DNA of 64,000 nt. Origin: Pleurocapsa sp. PCC 7319. GTDB taxonomy: Bacteria; Cyanobacteriota; Cyanobacteriia; Cyanobacteriales; Xenococcaceae. Of this stretch, positions 24,413 to 34,185 are shown piece by piece (position 1 is the stretch's first letter; each line of letters opens with the position of its first letter). A program made the translations under genes and the position numbers. The stretch lies in NCBI RefSeq assembly GCF_000332195.1, contig NZ_KB235922.1, positions 3,259,322 through 3,323,321 on the forward strand, in the 5' to 3' direction. The notes under the pieces are model-generated. The model did not search any database and was not told the origin of the DNA. It saw only the letters and a list, made by a program, of their open reading frames with translations.

Positions 24413-27400
24413 TCAGTCTTTCAACTCGTGGTTGAAAATTTCGAGGTGAGAACGTCTCGCTGCCTCGCACTGCATACTTACTATCCGATCCAAAAACTCA
24501 GCACATAAGGCGACAATGCTTTCCCGCTTATGGATGTTTGCGCTGTACACGCATCGGACTTCTAGTTGGCGATCGATAATATCAATAACGATCGCCAGCG
24601 GATACTGTCTGAGGCCTTCGGGATTGTGATCTAAACCGGCGATTGCGCGCGTCCCATCGAAAACACTACTTCTTTCTAGAATATCGTCAACCTTACCGCG
24701 ATAGTTGAAGAGAACTTCTGCCTGTGGTAGTTCTTTCAAGCTCTTAACAAGGGCGGGATTTGACCCTAGATATCTGTACAAGTCGATACTTGTTCCTGAG
24801 TCTCTTAGTTGTTCCATCTGTTGGGCAACGTCAAGTAAAATATTACCTGCAGATGCCCGCGTATCGATTCTCAAAAGTGTAGGCGAGTAGCTGATAATGC
24901 AACCTATAGTTCTGCTTAAGTTAGATTCCGACAGACCAACATTTCGTCCGTGTACTAAGCGATCAAAATATATAAAACCGCTTTCTTGCCACTGATTGAG
25001 TGCTGTTGCAAGACTACTAATCAAGATATGTTCGACATCAAGTTCGTAAGTTCCACTCCGCATTAGAGTTTCGGTCTGCCATTCCGACAGCGCGAAGCGT
25101 ACAACCTCCGCAGAACTATTGGTATTCACACTGCGTTCGTCGCTGAGATCCTTTGGTAAGGTCGGCACTTCCGACCAAGGTTGTCGAATCCATTTTTGAA
25201 CATCCGTCTCTACTGTCGGTGAATTAGCATATTGCCGCAAAACCTGCGTCCAAGTTTTAAAGGATACTGGCAAGGTAGACAAAGTAATTTCACTTGTTGC
25301 TTCAAGCCGTTGGTACGCTAACTCAAATTCAAGCCAAAAAATCTTCCAGGAGATAACATCCATCGCGAAATGATGCACCACAAAAAATAATTCTTGTGGC
25401 TGCTTTTTTCCTAGGTCAAACAAAACCATATAGGCAATAGGCCCATTGGTTAGGTTGATCTCTCTCTGATAAACTTTGGCGACTTCGGCTATTGCTTCGA
25501 CCTGTTTTTCTGGCGATAGATTAGATAAATCGACTGTTTTACAAGCGAGGGTGTCTTTAGATGTTTTTAAGACCCTAGCCTGCCAACGATCACCATCAAG
25601 ATCGAAGCGAAGCCTCAAAGCATCATGGCGATCGCCGAGATAACGAAACGTCTTTTCCAGCAACTCGAAAGCAAGACGTCTTTTGGCAACCAATATCCTG
25701 GAGATATTCCAATGATGGGGTGTCTGGCAGCCTCGTTCGTATAAGAACCGCAAGATAAATGGTGGCAGTTCGGGTAAAGAGCCAAAAGAGAGATTGTTTG
25801 GCACACAGCCATCTAACTCAGAGTATTGCCCCAAGCCTGCTTCAACCAGTCCAGCAATAGTTGGCGTATGTGCCATCTGCAACGGGGAGACTTCTAGCCC
25901 CTTCTCTGCTGCTATCATGCTTATATTCATGGCGATCAGGGAATTACCACCGATATTGAAAAAATTATCGTTTATGCCCACTTGCGGAATATCTAGTACA
26001 TTCTGCCAAATTGTTGTGAGGATTCGCTCTATTTCATTACGTGGTGCGACATAGGTATCTGTAATAATTAAATTTTCTAGGGTTGCTGGTGGCAGTGCAT
26101 TGCGCGCAATTTTGAAATTTTCATTGAGCGGTATACTTTCTAAAATAATCCAACCAGACGGCTGCATATAATCGGGTAAGCGATCGTGTAAGTAAGCACG
26201 AATTGCGTCCAGGGAAAAATTATTTGGGTCTTCAAGAGTAATATAGGCAATCAGGCGTTTGTCGCCAACTCCAATTTTATTAGCTGTAACAACTGCATCG
26301 CGCACTCCCGGTGCTTGCCTCAAGTGACTTTCGAGTTCGACCAGTTCAAGGCGCTGACCTCTAAGCTTTATTTGGAAATCCCGTCGACCAAGATACTCCA
26401 AATTCCCAGAAGAATGTATTCGACCAAGATCGCCCGTCCTGAAATAAGTTGAACCACCAATTTTTACGAACGTATTGCTAGTCAATTTCTCTCTATTCAA
26501 GTAACCCTTCATTACACCGGGTCCTTGAAAACAAATTTCTCCTATCTCACCATTGGTTACTTGTTTCCCGTCGTCACCCAACAGGATCACTTTCGTTCCT
26601 CTAAAGGGTTTGCCAATGTATGATCTTTCGACCAAGGTATCCCGAGGGATCAAATAGCAGCAACCCATACAGGCAATTTCCGTACATCCATAAATCACAT
26701 AGATTTCCGCCCGAGGGAAAATAATCTTAAGTTCTTCTAATAACTCCGCAGGTACGATATCTCCACCCGACGAAACGTGTCGCAGCCCAGCAAACCGCTG
26801 ATAGGTCGGGTAATTCTTTTTGATGTAAAAAACCAACCCTCTTAATAGATTTGGACCAATGTGGACAACGGTTGCTCTCTCTAAGGCGGTTGTTAAGCTA
26901 TCATAGTCCATAATTTCATCCCTCGGTAGAACTATTAACCGTCCACCAGAGATAATACTTGTCATCAGGTCAAACAAGCTGATGCTAAACGAAAACTTGG
27001 CAATGGTTAGTGTCGTATCCTTCGGAGTCATTCCAAATTGACTTATTGCCGAAAGTACGTAGTAGGCTAAACTTTTGTAGTTGATAGCAATTCCTTTCGG
27101 TTGACCAGTAGTGCCAGAAGTATAAAAAATGTATGCAGTATTCTGTTCGTCAATGTCAACTCGCGGATTATCGCGTCTAGCAACATCCGATATAGACTTC
27201 GTCTGTTGGAGGGTATAGGGACGGACAAGAACGTCACCGAGATTCTTAATGACATCATCTTGAGCTATGGTTAAATCAACCCCTGCATCTTCAACAATAC
27301 TTTGAATTCTCACCTTAGGATAATCTGGATCTATGGGCAGATAAACTCCACCTGCTTTCTGAATGGCGAGCAAAGCGACGATAATTTCCCAACCAGGTCT

Positions 27401-27631
27401 AAGGCATACCGCAACGCAACGTTCAGCTTTAATTCCTTTAAATATCAACCAATGAGCTAGTTCATTGGCTTTTTCATTCAGTTCCCCATATGTCAAATGT
27501 TCCTCAACAAAAGACACTGCATTCTTGTTTGGCTGCTCTCGTGCGATCCGCTCAAAAATGGTGTGAAGCGGAGCTTGAAAATGAGATTGGTGCGGAAATA
27601 TCTTGGGATTTAAATATTCTTGTATTGTCAT
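24413..27631 (-). CDS. Stand-alone A-T-E nonribosomal peptide synthetase module
   Basis: This 1072-residue protein has the GrsA/TycA layout. The adenylation domain (about 15-520) has A3 YTSGTTGQPKG at 170-180, A7 YFRTGDL and A10 Lys507. The carrier protein (about 530-600) has phosphopantetheine site GGNSL, Ser564. The epimerization-type condensation domain (about 620-1065) has HHFAMDVISW with His753/His754 and Asp758, and later LFNYRGKVD. There is no condensation domain before A and no thioesterase. The residue equivalent to the amino-group-binding Asp235 is Ser216 (KFSFSISLF), so the substrate may not be an ordinary alpha-amino acid. No phosphopantetheinyl transferase or exporter is nearby. 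Confidence 0.88.
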   Translation of the reverse strand: MTIQEYLNPKIFPHQSHFQAPLHTIFERIAREQPNKNAVSFVEEHLTYGELNEKANELAHWLIFKGIKAERCVAVCLRPGWEIIVALLAIQKAGGVYLPIDPDYPKVRIQSIVEDAGVDLTIAQDDVIKNLGDVLVRPYTLQQTKSISDVARRDNPRVDIDEQNTAYIFYTSGTTGQPKGIAINYKSLAYYVLSAISQFGMTPKDTTLTIAKFSFSISLFDLMTSIISGGRLIVLPRDEIMDYDSLTTALERATVVHIGPNLLRGLVFYIKKNYPTYQRFAGLRHVSSGGDIVPAELLEELKIIFPRAEIYVIYGCTEIACMGCCYLIPRDTLVERSYIGKPFRGTKVILLGDDGKQVTNGEIGEICFQGPGVMKGYLNREKLTSNTFVKIGGSTYFRTGDLGRIHSSGNLEYLGRRDFQIKLRGQRLELVELESHLRQAPGVRDAVVTANKIGVGDKRLIAYITLEDPNNFSLDAIRAYLHDRLPDYMQPSGWIILESIPLNENFKIARNALPPATLENLIITDTYVAPRNEIERILTTIWQNVLDIPQVGINDNFFNIGGNSLIAMNISMIAAEKGLEVSPLQMAHTPTIAGLVEAGLGQYSELDGCVPNNLSFGSLPELPPFILRFLYERGCQTPHHWNISRILVAKRRLAFELLEKTFRYLGDRHDALRLRFDLDGDRWQARVLKTSKDTLACKTVDLSNLSPEKQVEAIAEVAKVYQREINLTNGPIAYMVLFDLGKKQPQELFFVVHHFAMDVISWKIFWLEFELAYQRLEATSEITLSTLPVSFKTWTQVLRQYANSPTVETDVQKWIRQPWSEVPTLPKDLSDERSVNTNSSAEVVRFALSEWQTETLMRSGTYELDVEHILISSLATALNQWQESGFIYFDRLVHGRNVGLSESNLSRTIGCIISYSPTLLRIDTRASAGNILLDVAQQMEQLRDSGTSIDLYRYLGSNPALVKSLKELPQAEVLFNYRGKVDDILERSSVFDGTRAIAGLDHNPEGLRQYPLAIVIDIIDRQLEVRCVYSANIHKRESIVALCAEFLDRIVSMQCEAARRSHLEIFNHELKD

Positions 27632-27744
27632 TCAACCATATTTCGTTAATTGAGTTGCAAATTCATTTAAAATTGCCGGTGTCAGTTCGACAGAAATCTG
27701 AGGACGTTATTCGACTCAGGAGGACTTTGAGGGAAAATTACTGA

Positions 27745-28250
27745 CTCTAACAGAACACTAGTTGTGATGACTTCTACACCGATTCTTCACATAAGAATGT
27801 AGGCTAGATGCGGCGAACTATGCGCCTTTCTCCAAACCCTGGAAAAGAGCAGAGAGAAACTTCCATCACGACACTCATATTCTTTCTCGCTACGGCGTAT
27901 TAACGTCTGGTATAAATCCAGCTTGATCTGATGAGATTTCAAGAACAGACATAGAATAAACTGGGGTTTTCCCAGTATTTCCGTCTGATAAAGCTTGCCA
28001 CCCATTCAAACCTATAACCAAAGTTCCTTAAAGATTTTACCCACAGGAGACAGCAACTTTGAGTTAGTCACACTTCCCTGTAGAACCCTATATCTTAAGT
28101 TGTCGAGGTACCTTGTGTGATGAACTTTTAGTCTTCTTTCGAAACACAAGTAATATACAACGCTTGAAACCCTTGCCATATAAAGATTTGATGAATAGCA
28201 ATTTAACTATTTACATCAAAATGTTGATCCGCGTTATAACTGGAGTTTAG
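27745..28250. other. Gene-free stretch upstream of the NRPS gene
   Basis: Only short frames without convincing composition occur, including a minus frame at 27787-28005. The stretch must hold the minus-strand NRPS promoter, but I cannot point to a good -35/-10 pair. Its composition resembles decayed mobile DNA leading into the transposase remnant at 28251. Confidence 0.3.
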
Positions 28251-28382
28251 AGACATCATTGGAAATATAGTGTGAGCTCTTTCGCGGAGAAGCTAAGAGA
28301 TTTGTTTGATTATTCTCTGAGTATTGGCAAGATTCATAGTCAGGCAAATCAAGCGGTTCAAAAGGGAGAACCCACTTCTTGA
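28251..28382 (+). pseudogene. Transposase fragment (degraded)
   Basis: A short frame encodes YSVSSFAEKLRDLFDYSLSI followed by GKIHSQANQAVQKG. This is the look of the N-terminal helix-turn-helix segment of cyanobacterial DDE transposases (L-x-LFDYSxSIGxIH). It is closed by stops on both sides and lacks a start. It lies at the right edge of the HPPD/NRPS insert, 20 bases before direct-repeat copy B. Confidence 0.4.
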
Positions 28383-28401
28383 CCAAGCAAAAATATCTAA
28401 A

Positions 28402-28592
28402 TCAATTGTATTTATAGCCTTGGATTTAGCTCATTCCACCATTAGATCAAGAGCTTGTACAATTTTTATCGCTTATCATTACCTAGTATATCGTTGTCCG
28501 TTAATCTATTAATTTTGAATTAATTTTCAAAACTTAAAAGGAGCTAAATGATAACAGCATCTAAATTTAAATCTTGGTCTAAAGCGATTGCC
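28402..28592 (+). repeat. 191-bp direct repeat, copy B (leader plus gene start)
   Basis: This copy contains the leader, ribosome binding site and first 15 codons of the intact carotenoid oxygenase. It matches 22802-22992 without gaps. The first bases still resemble the ndhA start-codon region, suggesting that the ancestral ndhA/oxygenase intergenic region was duplicated as a unit. Confidence 0.85.
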
Positions 28593-29978
28593 CAACCAGC
28601 CAGAGAATTCGATTCTACTCCCCTATCAATTATTGCTGGAGAAATACCCGCTGATTTAAGAGGAACACTATACCGCAATGGTCCTGCCAGATTATCACGA
28701 GGAGGTCAAAAGGTAGGACATTGGTTTGATGGTGATGGAGCAGTATTGGGAATTCACTTCACTGATTCTGGAGCAACAGGAATATATCGTTATGTCCAAA
28801 CCCAAGGATATTTGGACGAGCAAGAAGCAGATGCTTTTATTTATCCTAACTATGGCATGACTGCCACTGGGGCATTTTGGAATAACTGGTTTAAACCGGT
28901 AAAAAATGCGGCTAATACTTCGGTTTTGGCATTATCAGACCGTTTACTAGCTCTTTGGGAAGGTGGAAAACCTCATGCTTTAGATTTAGAAACTTTAGCT
29001 ACTTTGGGAATCGACCAACTTGCTGGTTTTGCTGACAAGCAATCTTTCTCCGCTCATCCTAAAGTCGATCCGATTACAGGAGAAATATTTAATTATGGAA
29101 TGAGCGCAGGATTAAATGCTACTCTCAACCTTTATTGCTGCGACTCTAGTGGCAAACTAAAACAACAAAATTCTTTGACTTTGTCAGGAGTGCCTCTAAT
29201 TCACGATTTTTGTCTAGCAGGAGAGTATTTAGTTTTTCTAGTCTCTCCAGTAAGAATAAATTTGACTCAAGTTTTGCTAGGACAAAAAAGTTATAGTGAA
29301 GCGATGGAGTGGAAACCCAATCTAGCTACAGAGATTTTGATTTTTGAACGGAATAATTTATCTTTAGTCAGTCGTAGTCAGACCGATCCTTGGTTTCAAT
29401 GGCATTTTGCTAACGGATATCTCAACGAAGAAGGCAATATTGTCACCGAATTTATCCGCTATGCCAACTTTGACACTAACCAATATCTCAAAGAAGTGGC
29501 ATCTGGCTATACCCAAACTCCCGCCAAAGGAACTTTGTGGTCACTGACTATTGATCCCAAAACTGCCGCAGTAATCAGTAATCAGCAATTATCTGATGCT
29601 GCAAGTGAATTTGCCGTAGTTTCGCCCCAAAAGGTTGGACAACCCTGGCGTTATACTTATCTAAATGTGCATCGTTATGGAGCAACTATTGGAGAAGAAC
29701 TATTTAATGCGATCGCCTGTTTTGATCGTCAAACCAAAAATATGGCGATCGCTGATATGGGATCTAACTGCTATCCATCCGAACCGATTTTAGTCCCCAG
29801 TAAAAATAATCCAGAACAAGGTTGGCTACTAACAGTAGTCTATGACGGCAATAACGATAGGAGTGAAGTTAGAATTTATCAAAGCGATTGCTTATTTGAA
29901 ACTCCTGTATGTCGTTTAGCTTTACCCTTTGTTATCCCTCATAGTTTTCATGGCACTTGGAAGCAACATCAAGATTAG
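28548..29978 (+). CDS. Carotenoid oxygenase (RPE65 / CCD family)
   Basis: The family cleaves or isomerises carotenoids and apocarotenoids with a His4-bound Fe(II). This 476-residue seven-bladed propeller protein has the four expected His residues: His170 (SAHPK), His219 (LIHDF), His286 (WHFANG) and His468 (HSFHGTW). It also has an N-terminal GTLYRNGPAR motif. AAGGAGC before ATG 28548 supports the start. The apocarotenoid-15,15'-oxygenase subgroup is likely, but cleavage position cannot be read off. Copy B of the 191-bp repeat supplies its leader. Confidence 0.9.
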   Translation: MITASKFKSWSKAIAQPAREFDSTPLSIIAGEIPADLRGTLYRNGPARLSRGGQKVGHWFDGDGAVLGIHFTDSGATGIYRYVQTQGYLDEQEADAFIYPNYGMTATGAFWNNWFKPVKNAANTSVLALSDRLLALWEGGKPHALDLETLATLGIDQLAGFADKQSFSAHPKVDPITGEIFNYGMSAGLNATLNLYCCDSSGKLKQQNSLTLSGVPLIHDFCLAGEYLVFLVSPVRINLTQVLLGQKSYSEAMEWKPNLATEILIFERNNLSLVSRSQTDPWFQWHFANGYLNEEGNIVTEFIRYANFDTNQYLKEVASGYTQTPAKGTLWSLTIDPKTAAVISNQQLSDAASEFAVVSPQKVGQPWRYTYLNVHRYGATIGEELFNAIACFDRQTKNMAIADMGSNCYPSEPILVPSKNNPEQGWLLTVVYDGNNDRSEVRIYQSDCLFETPVCRLALPFVIPHSFHGTWKQHQD

Positions 29979-30020
29979 CTTTTGATAAACTGGGTATTTT
30001 GCGGCTAAGTACAGAAAAAA

Positions 30021-31106
30021 TCATAATATATCGTTGTTAAATACTTCTTGGACTGCGGGATGTATTATGTGTCCCCTTTTAATATTCAAACCTTTTGCCA
30101 GAGCTTCGTCCATTTCCAAGGCTGATAAACCATGATTAGCTAACTGCAAAATATAAGGCAAAGTGCTGTTGTTTAAAGCTTGAGTTGCTGTCCAAGGCAC
30201 TGCCCCAGGTATATTAGGCACACCAAAATGAACTACTCCCTCGGCTATGTAAGTAGGTTGACTATGGGAAGTAGGACGTAAAGTTTCGATACAACCACCC
30301 TGATCTACTGCTACATCTACAATTACGGAACCGGGTCGCATCTGAGCTACTAAAGAACGAGATACTAATGTAGGAGCCTTTTTGCCGACTACTAGCACTG
30401 CTCCAATCAGTAAATCGGCATTGGAGACAACAGCTTCTATATGTCCAGGGCTACTATAGAGTAACTCTACCCTTGAGCCAAATAAATTTTCTAGGTAGCT
30501 AAGACGATCAACATTGATATCCACAATTTGAACTCTGGCACCCATGCCGACAGCAATTTTAGCTGCTTCTGTGCCGACGACCCCACCCCCCAAAATTACT
30601 ACATTACCAGGGGGAACTCCTGGCACACCACCTAGCAATACTCCTCTTCCTCCTTGCTGTTTTTCTAAGTATCTTGCTCCAAACTGAACCGATAAACGAC
30701 CCGCAATAACACTCATCGGTGTAAGTAAAGGCAACTTACCATTACTTAATTCAACAGTTTCATAGGCGATCGCAATTGTCCCCGCTTCGATTAAAGCCTT
30801 CGTTAAGTCACGCTCAGCAGCTAAATGAAGATAGGTGAACAGTAATTGTTCTGATTGAAGATATTGATATTCTGTTGCCAAAGGTTCTTTAACCTTAACA
30901 ACTAGTTCTTTATTCCAAGCATCGACGGCATTAGTAACAATTTTTGCCCCAGCCTTTTGATATGCTTCATCAGTAAAACCAGAACCGATACCCGCATTAG
31001 TTTCCACAAATACAGCATGATTTTTTGATAATGCCTGAACACTATGAGGAGTTAAGCCGACACGAAATTCTTGATCTTTGGTTTCTTTAGGAACGCCTAT
31101 TTCCAT
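30021..31106 (-). CDS. ald: Alanine dehydrogenase
   Basis: Catalyses L-alanine + NAD+ to pyruvate + NH3 + NADH. This 361-residue protein has the family N-terminus [20 protein letters not shown], the catalytic region with TYLHLAAER, and a Rossmann motif [18 protein letters not shown] around 170-185. Length matches bacterial Ald. Its 3' end converges with the carotenoid oxygenase, separated by about 40 bases. Confidence 0.95.
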   Translation of the reverse strand: MEIGVPKETKDQEFRVGLTPHSVQALSKNHAVFVETNAGIGSGFTDEAYQKAGAKIVTNAVDAWNKELVVKVKEPLATEYQYLQSEQLLFTYLHLAAERDLTKALIEAGTIAIAYETVELSNGKLPLLTPMSVIAGRLSVQFGARYLEKQQGGRGVLLGGVPGVPPGNVVILGGGVVGTEAAKIAVGMGARVQIVDINVDRLSYLENLFGSRVELLYSSPGHIEAVVSNADLLIGAVLVVGKKAPTLVSRSLVAQMRPGSVIVDVAVDQGGCIETLRPTSHSQPTYIAEGVVHFGVPNIPGAVPWTATQALNNSTLPYILQLANHGLSALEMDEALAKGLNIKRGHIIHPAVQEVFNNDIL

Positions 31107-31554
31107 TTCCTTCCTTTGGTTTAGTCCTGGTTAAATACTGTTCTATTGCCAAAAGGTAAAAAGAACAGTTGATAAATTGTAGTTTGCTCTATTGATACTC
31201 TTTTTTTATCATTATTGCTGATAAATTTGTCTGATTTAAACCTTAGCAAACATATTCAAAGTCACAGAGTAAGTCAAATCATCCCTAGTTCTTCACGATC
31301 GCGATCTAATTTTAGTGTTATCAACAAAAAAACTTCACAGGAGGAAAATGATGTTACGCCAAAAAACAATAAAAATTTGTCGACGTGCTGCATATCTCTT
31401 GCTGAAAAATTCTCATAAATCTTGTAAGGTAATCAGCAATCGGGAATTTATCGCTCGCTGTTATCAAATCAGTTAACAAGATTTTCACTTTTATACGGAA
31501 AGTGAGCTATGGATTAAAAAACTTTTAATGGTGCTTAAAAAAGAGGAGAATAAT
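31107..31554. other. Intergenic stretch, no convincing gene
   Basis: The stretch carries the minus-strand ald leader. A 67-residue plus frame at 31215-31418 is Ser/Lys/Asn-rich with no recognisable features and is not called. The GAGGAG ribosome binding site at 31543-31548 belongs to the following small reading frame. Confidence 0.3.
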
Positions 31555-31780
31555 ATGAAACATTGGCAAATTTTTATTACTAGTCTATTTTTGACCTTTA
31601 GCTTGAGTCTATTTAATTCAGCATCAAGTAAAGAAGTCCAACCAATACAAGTCTATTTATACAACGCTATTTAATGGAGACGTAGAACAATACTGAAGTG
31701 ATTCACCAGATAGTCCTCAAGCCGATCGTCAATGCTTCAACAGTAATCACCATATCCGTAGTATAATTGCCAGGATTTAG
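31555..31780 (+). pseudogene. Small secreted protein gene with a frameshift and a stop
   Basis: ATG 31555 follows a good GAGGAG site and encodes a signal peptide (MKHWQIFITSLFLTFSLSLF, then NSASSKE) and VQPIQVYLYNA before TAA at 31672. Another frame continues with FNGDVEQY, a TGA, then SDSPDSPQADRQCFNSNHHI to TAG at 31778. The two pieces together look like one exported protein of about 75 residues that has decayed. The 39-residue first piece could still be secreted. Confidence 0.45.
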
Positions 31781-31797
31781 CATCGATATCAACCTGC

Positions 31798-33354
31798 ATG
31801 GCAATGAAACTACATTATTTTTTTAAGCATCAAAGGTTAGTATCCGTTACCAAGTTTTTATTGATTTCGCTTATTTTTGGTCTTGCATATACTCAAGATC
31901 CTATCTACAATTCCCCAGAAAATCAAAATACAAAATTTCTCCACGGGTTAGCAAATGCTGGTTATGGATTTTTGAATGAAGATTGGGTTGCTAATACTAT
32001 TGACCCGCTTCCTGCTTTTAGTTGGCTAGTGGAAATAACTTGTAAATATATTCATCCAGAATATATGTTTTATGTATATTATTTTCTTATTTTTGGAACT
32101 TATGTATATAGTATATTAGCAATAGTAAACTATATCTATGATTTTAAAAAAAATAAGTTAAAAACTATTGTTTATTTTACGATTTTAATTATTATTCATA
32201 CAGTTCATTTGAAGATATTTCAATTTGACTTAGGTAGAGATTTACATTACGGAGTGGCAGGACAATACGTATTAGGAAAAGTATTTCAACCATCAACATT
32301 TGGTGTATTCATAATTTTATCGATCTGTTGTTCGCTTTATAAAAGATATTATTTAGCAGTATTTTTATTAGCTTTGGCTGCTACTTTTCATCCAACCTAT
32401 CTCGTTAGTGCTGGAATTCTAACTTTTGCATATTTGATAGTTGTTTATATTCGGGAAAAAAATTTATTTAAGATTTTTTTCATGGGCTTGTTATCTTTAA
32501 TTCTTGTTTTGCCAGTATATAGCTATATGTCTGGGACTTTTACGCCAACAAATCCTCAGCTTTGGCATCAAGCTCAAGAATTTATTGTCCAACTAAGAAT
32601 TCCTCATCACTCCCTACCTCAAGTTTGGTTAAGGGAAGATGGTTATAAGGCTTACATACAAGCTTGTATAGTCATTTTTGCCCTGTGGTTAGTGAGAAAA
32701 AGTGAACTATTTTTAATCTTACTAATACCTTTTTTAGCGACAGTATTATCCACTATTATTCAGTTATTGGTAAATAGTAATACTATCGCTTTTATTGCTC
32801 CCTGGCGCCTGTCAATTTTTCTAGTACCAATTGCTACAAGTATTGTCTTGGCTCAGATTGTAACTTTTATTTTTAATCGATATCGAGTTTTTATCTCTAA
32901 ATATCAGCAAGTAATTGTTCGCTTATGTATCACTATTATCTCTATCATAGTCATAGTTGGAACTATTAATCAGGTTTTATCCTTTGGCTATGGCAAGACA
33001 TCAAATATGATGATGGATTTTGTGCGAGAAAATCGGCAATCTGGAGAAACCTATTTGATCCCACCAGATATGTCAGATATGAGAAAATTTCGCCTGTCTA
33101 CTGGTTCACCTATTTTTATTAACGATAAAACACATCCCTATAAAGACATTGAAGTACTAGAGTGGGTTGAGCGCTTAAAAAAAGCTAGAGACTTTTACCA
33201 AATGAGCGATCGCAGTTGTCAAATTTTGTCCGAACTGGTAGCCAACTACTCCATAACTCATGTCGTGCTTTACAAAGAACAACGTAATTTAGAGTGCGAT
33301 CACTTAAAAAGAATTTATCGCAACAAAAAATATCAAGTGGCAAAAATTGAATAA
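31798..33354 (+). CDS. Polytopic membrane protein, function unknown
   Basis: This 518-residue protein has about ten hydrophobic spans between residues 15 and 400 and a C-terminal soluble domain (about 405-518: SGETYLIPPDMSDMRKFRLS and following). An N-terminal loop with several Asp/Asn residues follows the first span, and a HPTYLVSAG motif occurs near 200. The layout resembles GT-C-type glycosyltransferases and related uncharacterised cyanobacterial membrane proteins, but I see no clear catalytic DxD/ExD signature. Monocistronic, with remnants on both sides. Confidence 0.65.
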   Translation: MAMKLHYFFKHQRLVSVTKFLLISLIFGLAYTQDPIYNSPENQNTKFLHGLANAGYGFLNEDWVANTIDPLPAFSWLVEITCKYIHPEYMFYVYYFLIFGTYVYSILAIVNYIYDFKKNKLKTIVYFTILIIIHTVHLKIFQFDLGRDLHYGVAGQYVLGKVFQPSTFGVFIILSICCSLYKRYYLAVFLLALAATFHPTYLVSAGILTFAYLIVVYIREKNLFKIFFMGLLSLILVLPVYSYMSGTFTPTNPQLWHQAQEFIVQLRIPHHSLPQVWLREDGYKAYIQACIVIFALWLVRKSELFLILLIPFLATVLSTIIQLLVNSNTIAFIAPWRLSIFLVPIATSIVLAQIVTFIFNRYRVFISKYQQVIVRLCITIISIIVIVGTINQVLSFGYGKTSNMMMDFVRENRQSGETYLIPPDMSDMRKFRLSTGSPIFINDKTHPYKDIEVLEWVERLKKARDFYQMSDRSCQILSELVANYSITHVVLYKEQRNLECDHLKRIYRNKKYQVAKIE

Positions 33355-33844
33355 TATGCAGACAAATTCTTCGTGATTGATAATACTAAATTGAAATGCT
33401 AGGTTGAAAAGTTAATTTGAACACCGCTAATTGAAACAAAAGAGTATCACAATGAGCTATGTAAAAGCTTCATAAATTATCTTCACAGGCTATAAACTTG
33501 TTTAAGTCGATGCTCCAGTTAGCTGTAAGCTAAAAATAAGGAGAAAACAACTATAATTCAAGATTTACTCCTGATTTTTACCTTCTGATACTATAATAAA
33601 TATTGAAATAGTTAACTTGGTATACAGAATCATGGTTAAACTTTACGTCGAGCGTTGTTTCTTGTCCATTTGCCGTCGTAACGCCTTTTTGAGGATCAGG
33701 ATCAAGAATTATATTTAACTATTTAGTTCCATTGTTTGGACAAACTAAATAGCAATTACCATTTTTTAACTAACTTACATCGAAGTTAGTTAAGCTCTTT
33801 AGAAAAGTCTTATTCTAAACTCATATTAATTTATCAATAGTCCC
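33355..33844. other. Gene-free stretch beside an IS1-family remnant
   Basis: No open frame of plausible composition is present. Its right side passes into the decayed IS1-family transposase starting near 33845, so part may be further IS sequence too degraded to recognise. Confidence 0.3.
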
Positions 33845-34140
33845 ATGTCTGGCTCGTGAATTACTTCACGATTTGGAGAAGCAATTTGTTTTTCCTTTAT
33901 AGTCGTTTAAATTTGCTTTGTAAGCGAATATGTTTTTGCTCAAGGTGCTAATTCCTAAAGCAGTCTGTTGCGTAGTTTCCTTAAGTTGTAGAACTAGCGT
34001 TTGCACCTGACGGTTACGTAGGGTCGCACTTCAATTCTGGACATTTTTTTATAGCCAATTTCATGTTGGTCTTCAGGTTAATATCGTCGATAAGCACCAG
34101 CTTAATCCGAACAATCATGCTTAATTTCAAAAGATTCTAA
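33845..34140 (-). pseudogene. IS1-family transposase remnant (InsB C-terminal part)
   Basis: On the minus strand, pieces of an InsB-type DDE transposase can be read across several stops and frameshifts. In order they are SD*AGAYRRY*PEDQHEIGYK, then a segment like KHIRLQSKFKRL, then RKTNCFSKS. These correspond to the conserved DGW-AY..., EQHEIGK, KH-LR-RxKRL and RKTxCFSKS blocks of IS1 transposases. The N-terminal half and the terminal repeats are not recognised, so the copy is dead. Confidence 0.75.
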
Positions 34141-34185
34141 CAGCTTTTTTAGTTTGAGAAGTACTTCATCAATTATTTTCAATTT

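Noticed and set aside
27490-27744. Plus-strand 84-residue frame at the NRPS start
   Set aside because: Most of it is antisense to the start of the NRPS adenylation domain; no ribosome binding site and no recognisable domain.
27787-28005. Minus-strand 72-residue frame
   Set aside because: Composition is not protein-like enough and no neighbour or motif supports it; possibly decayed mobile DNA.
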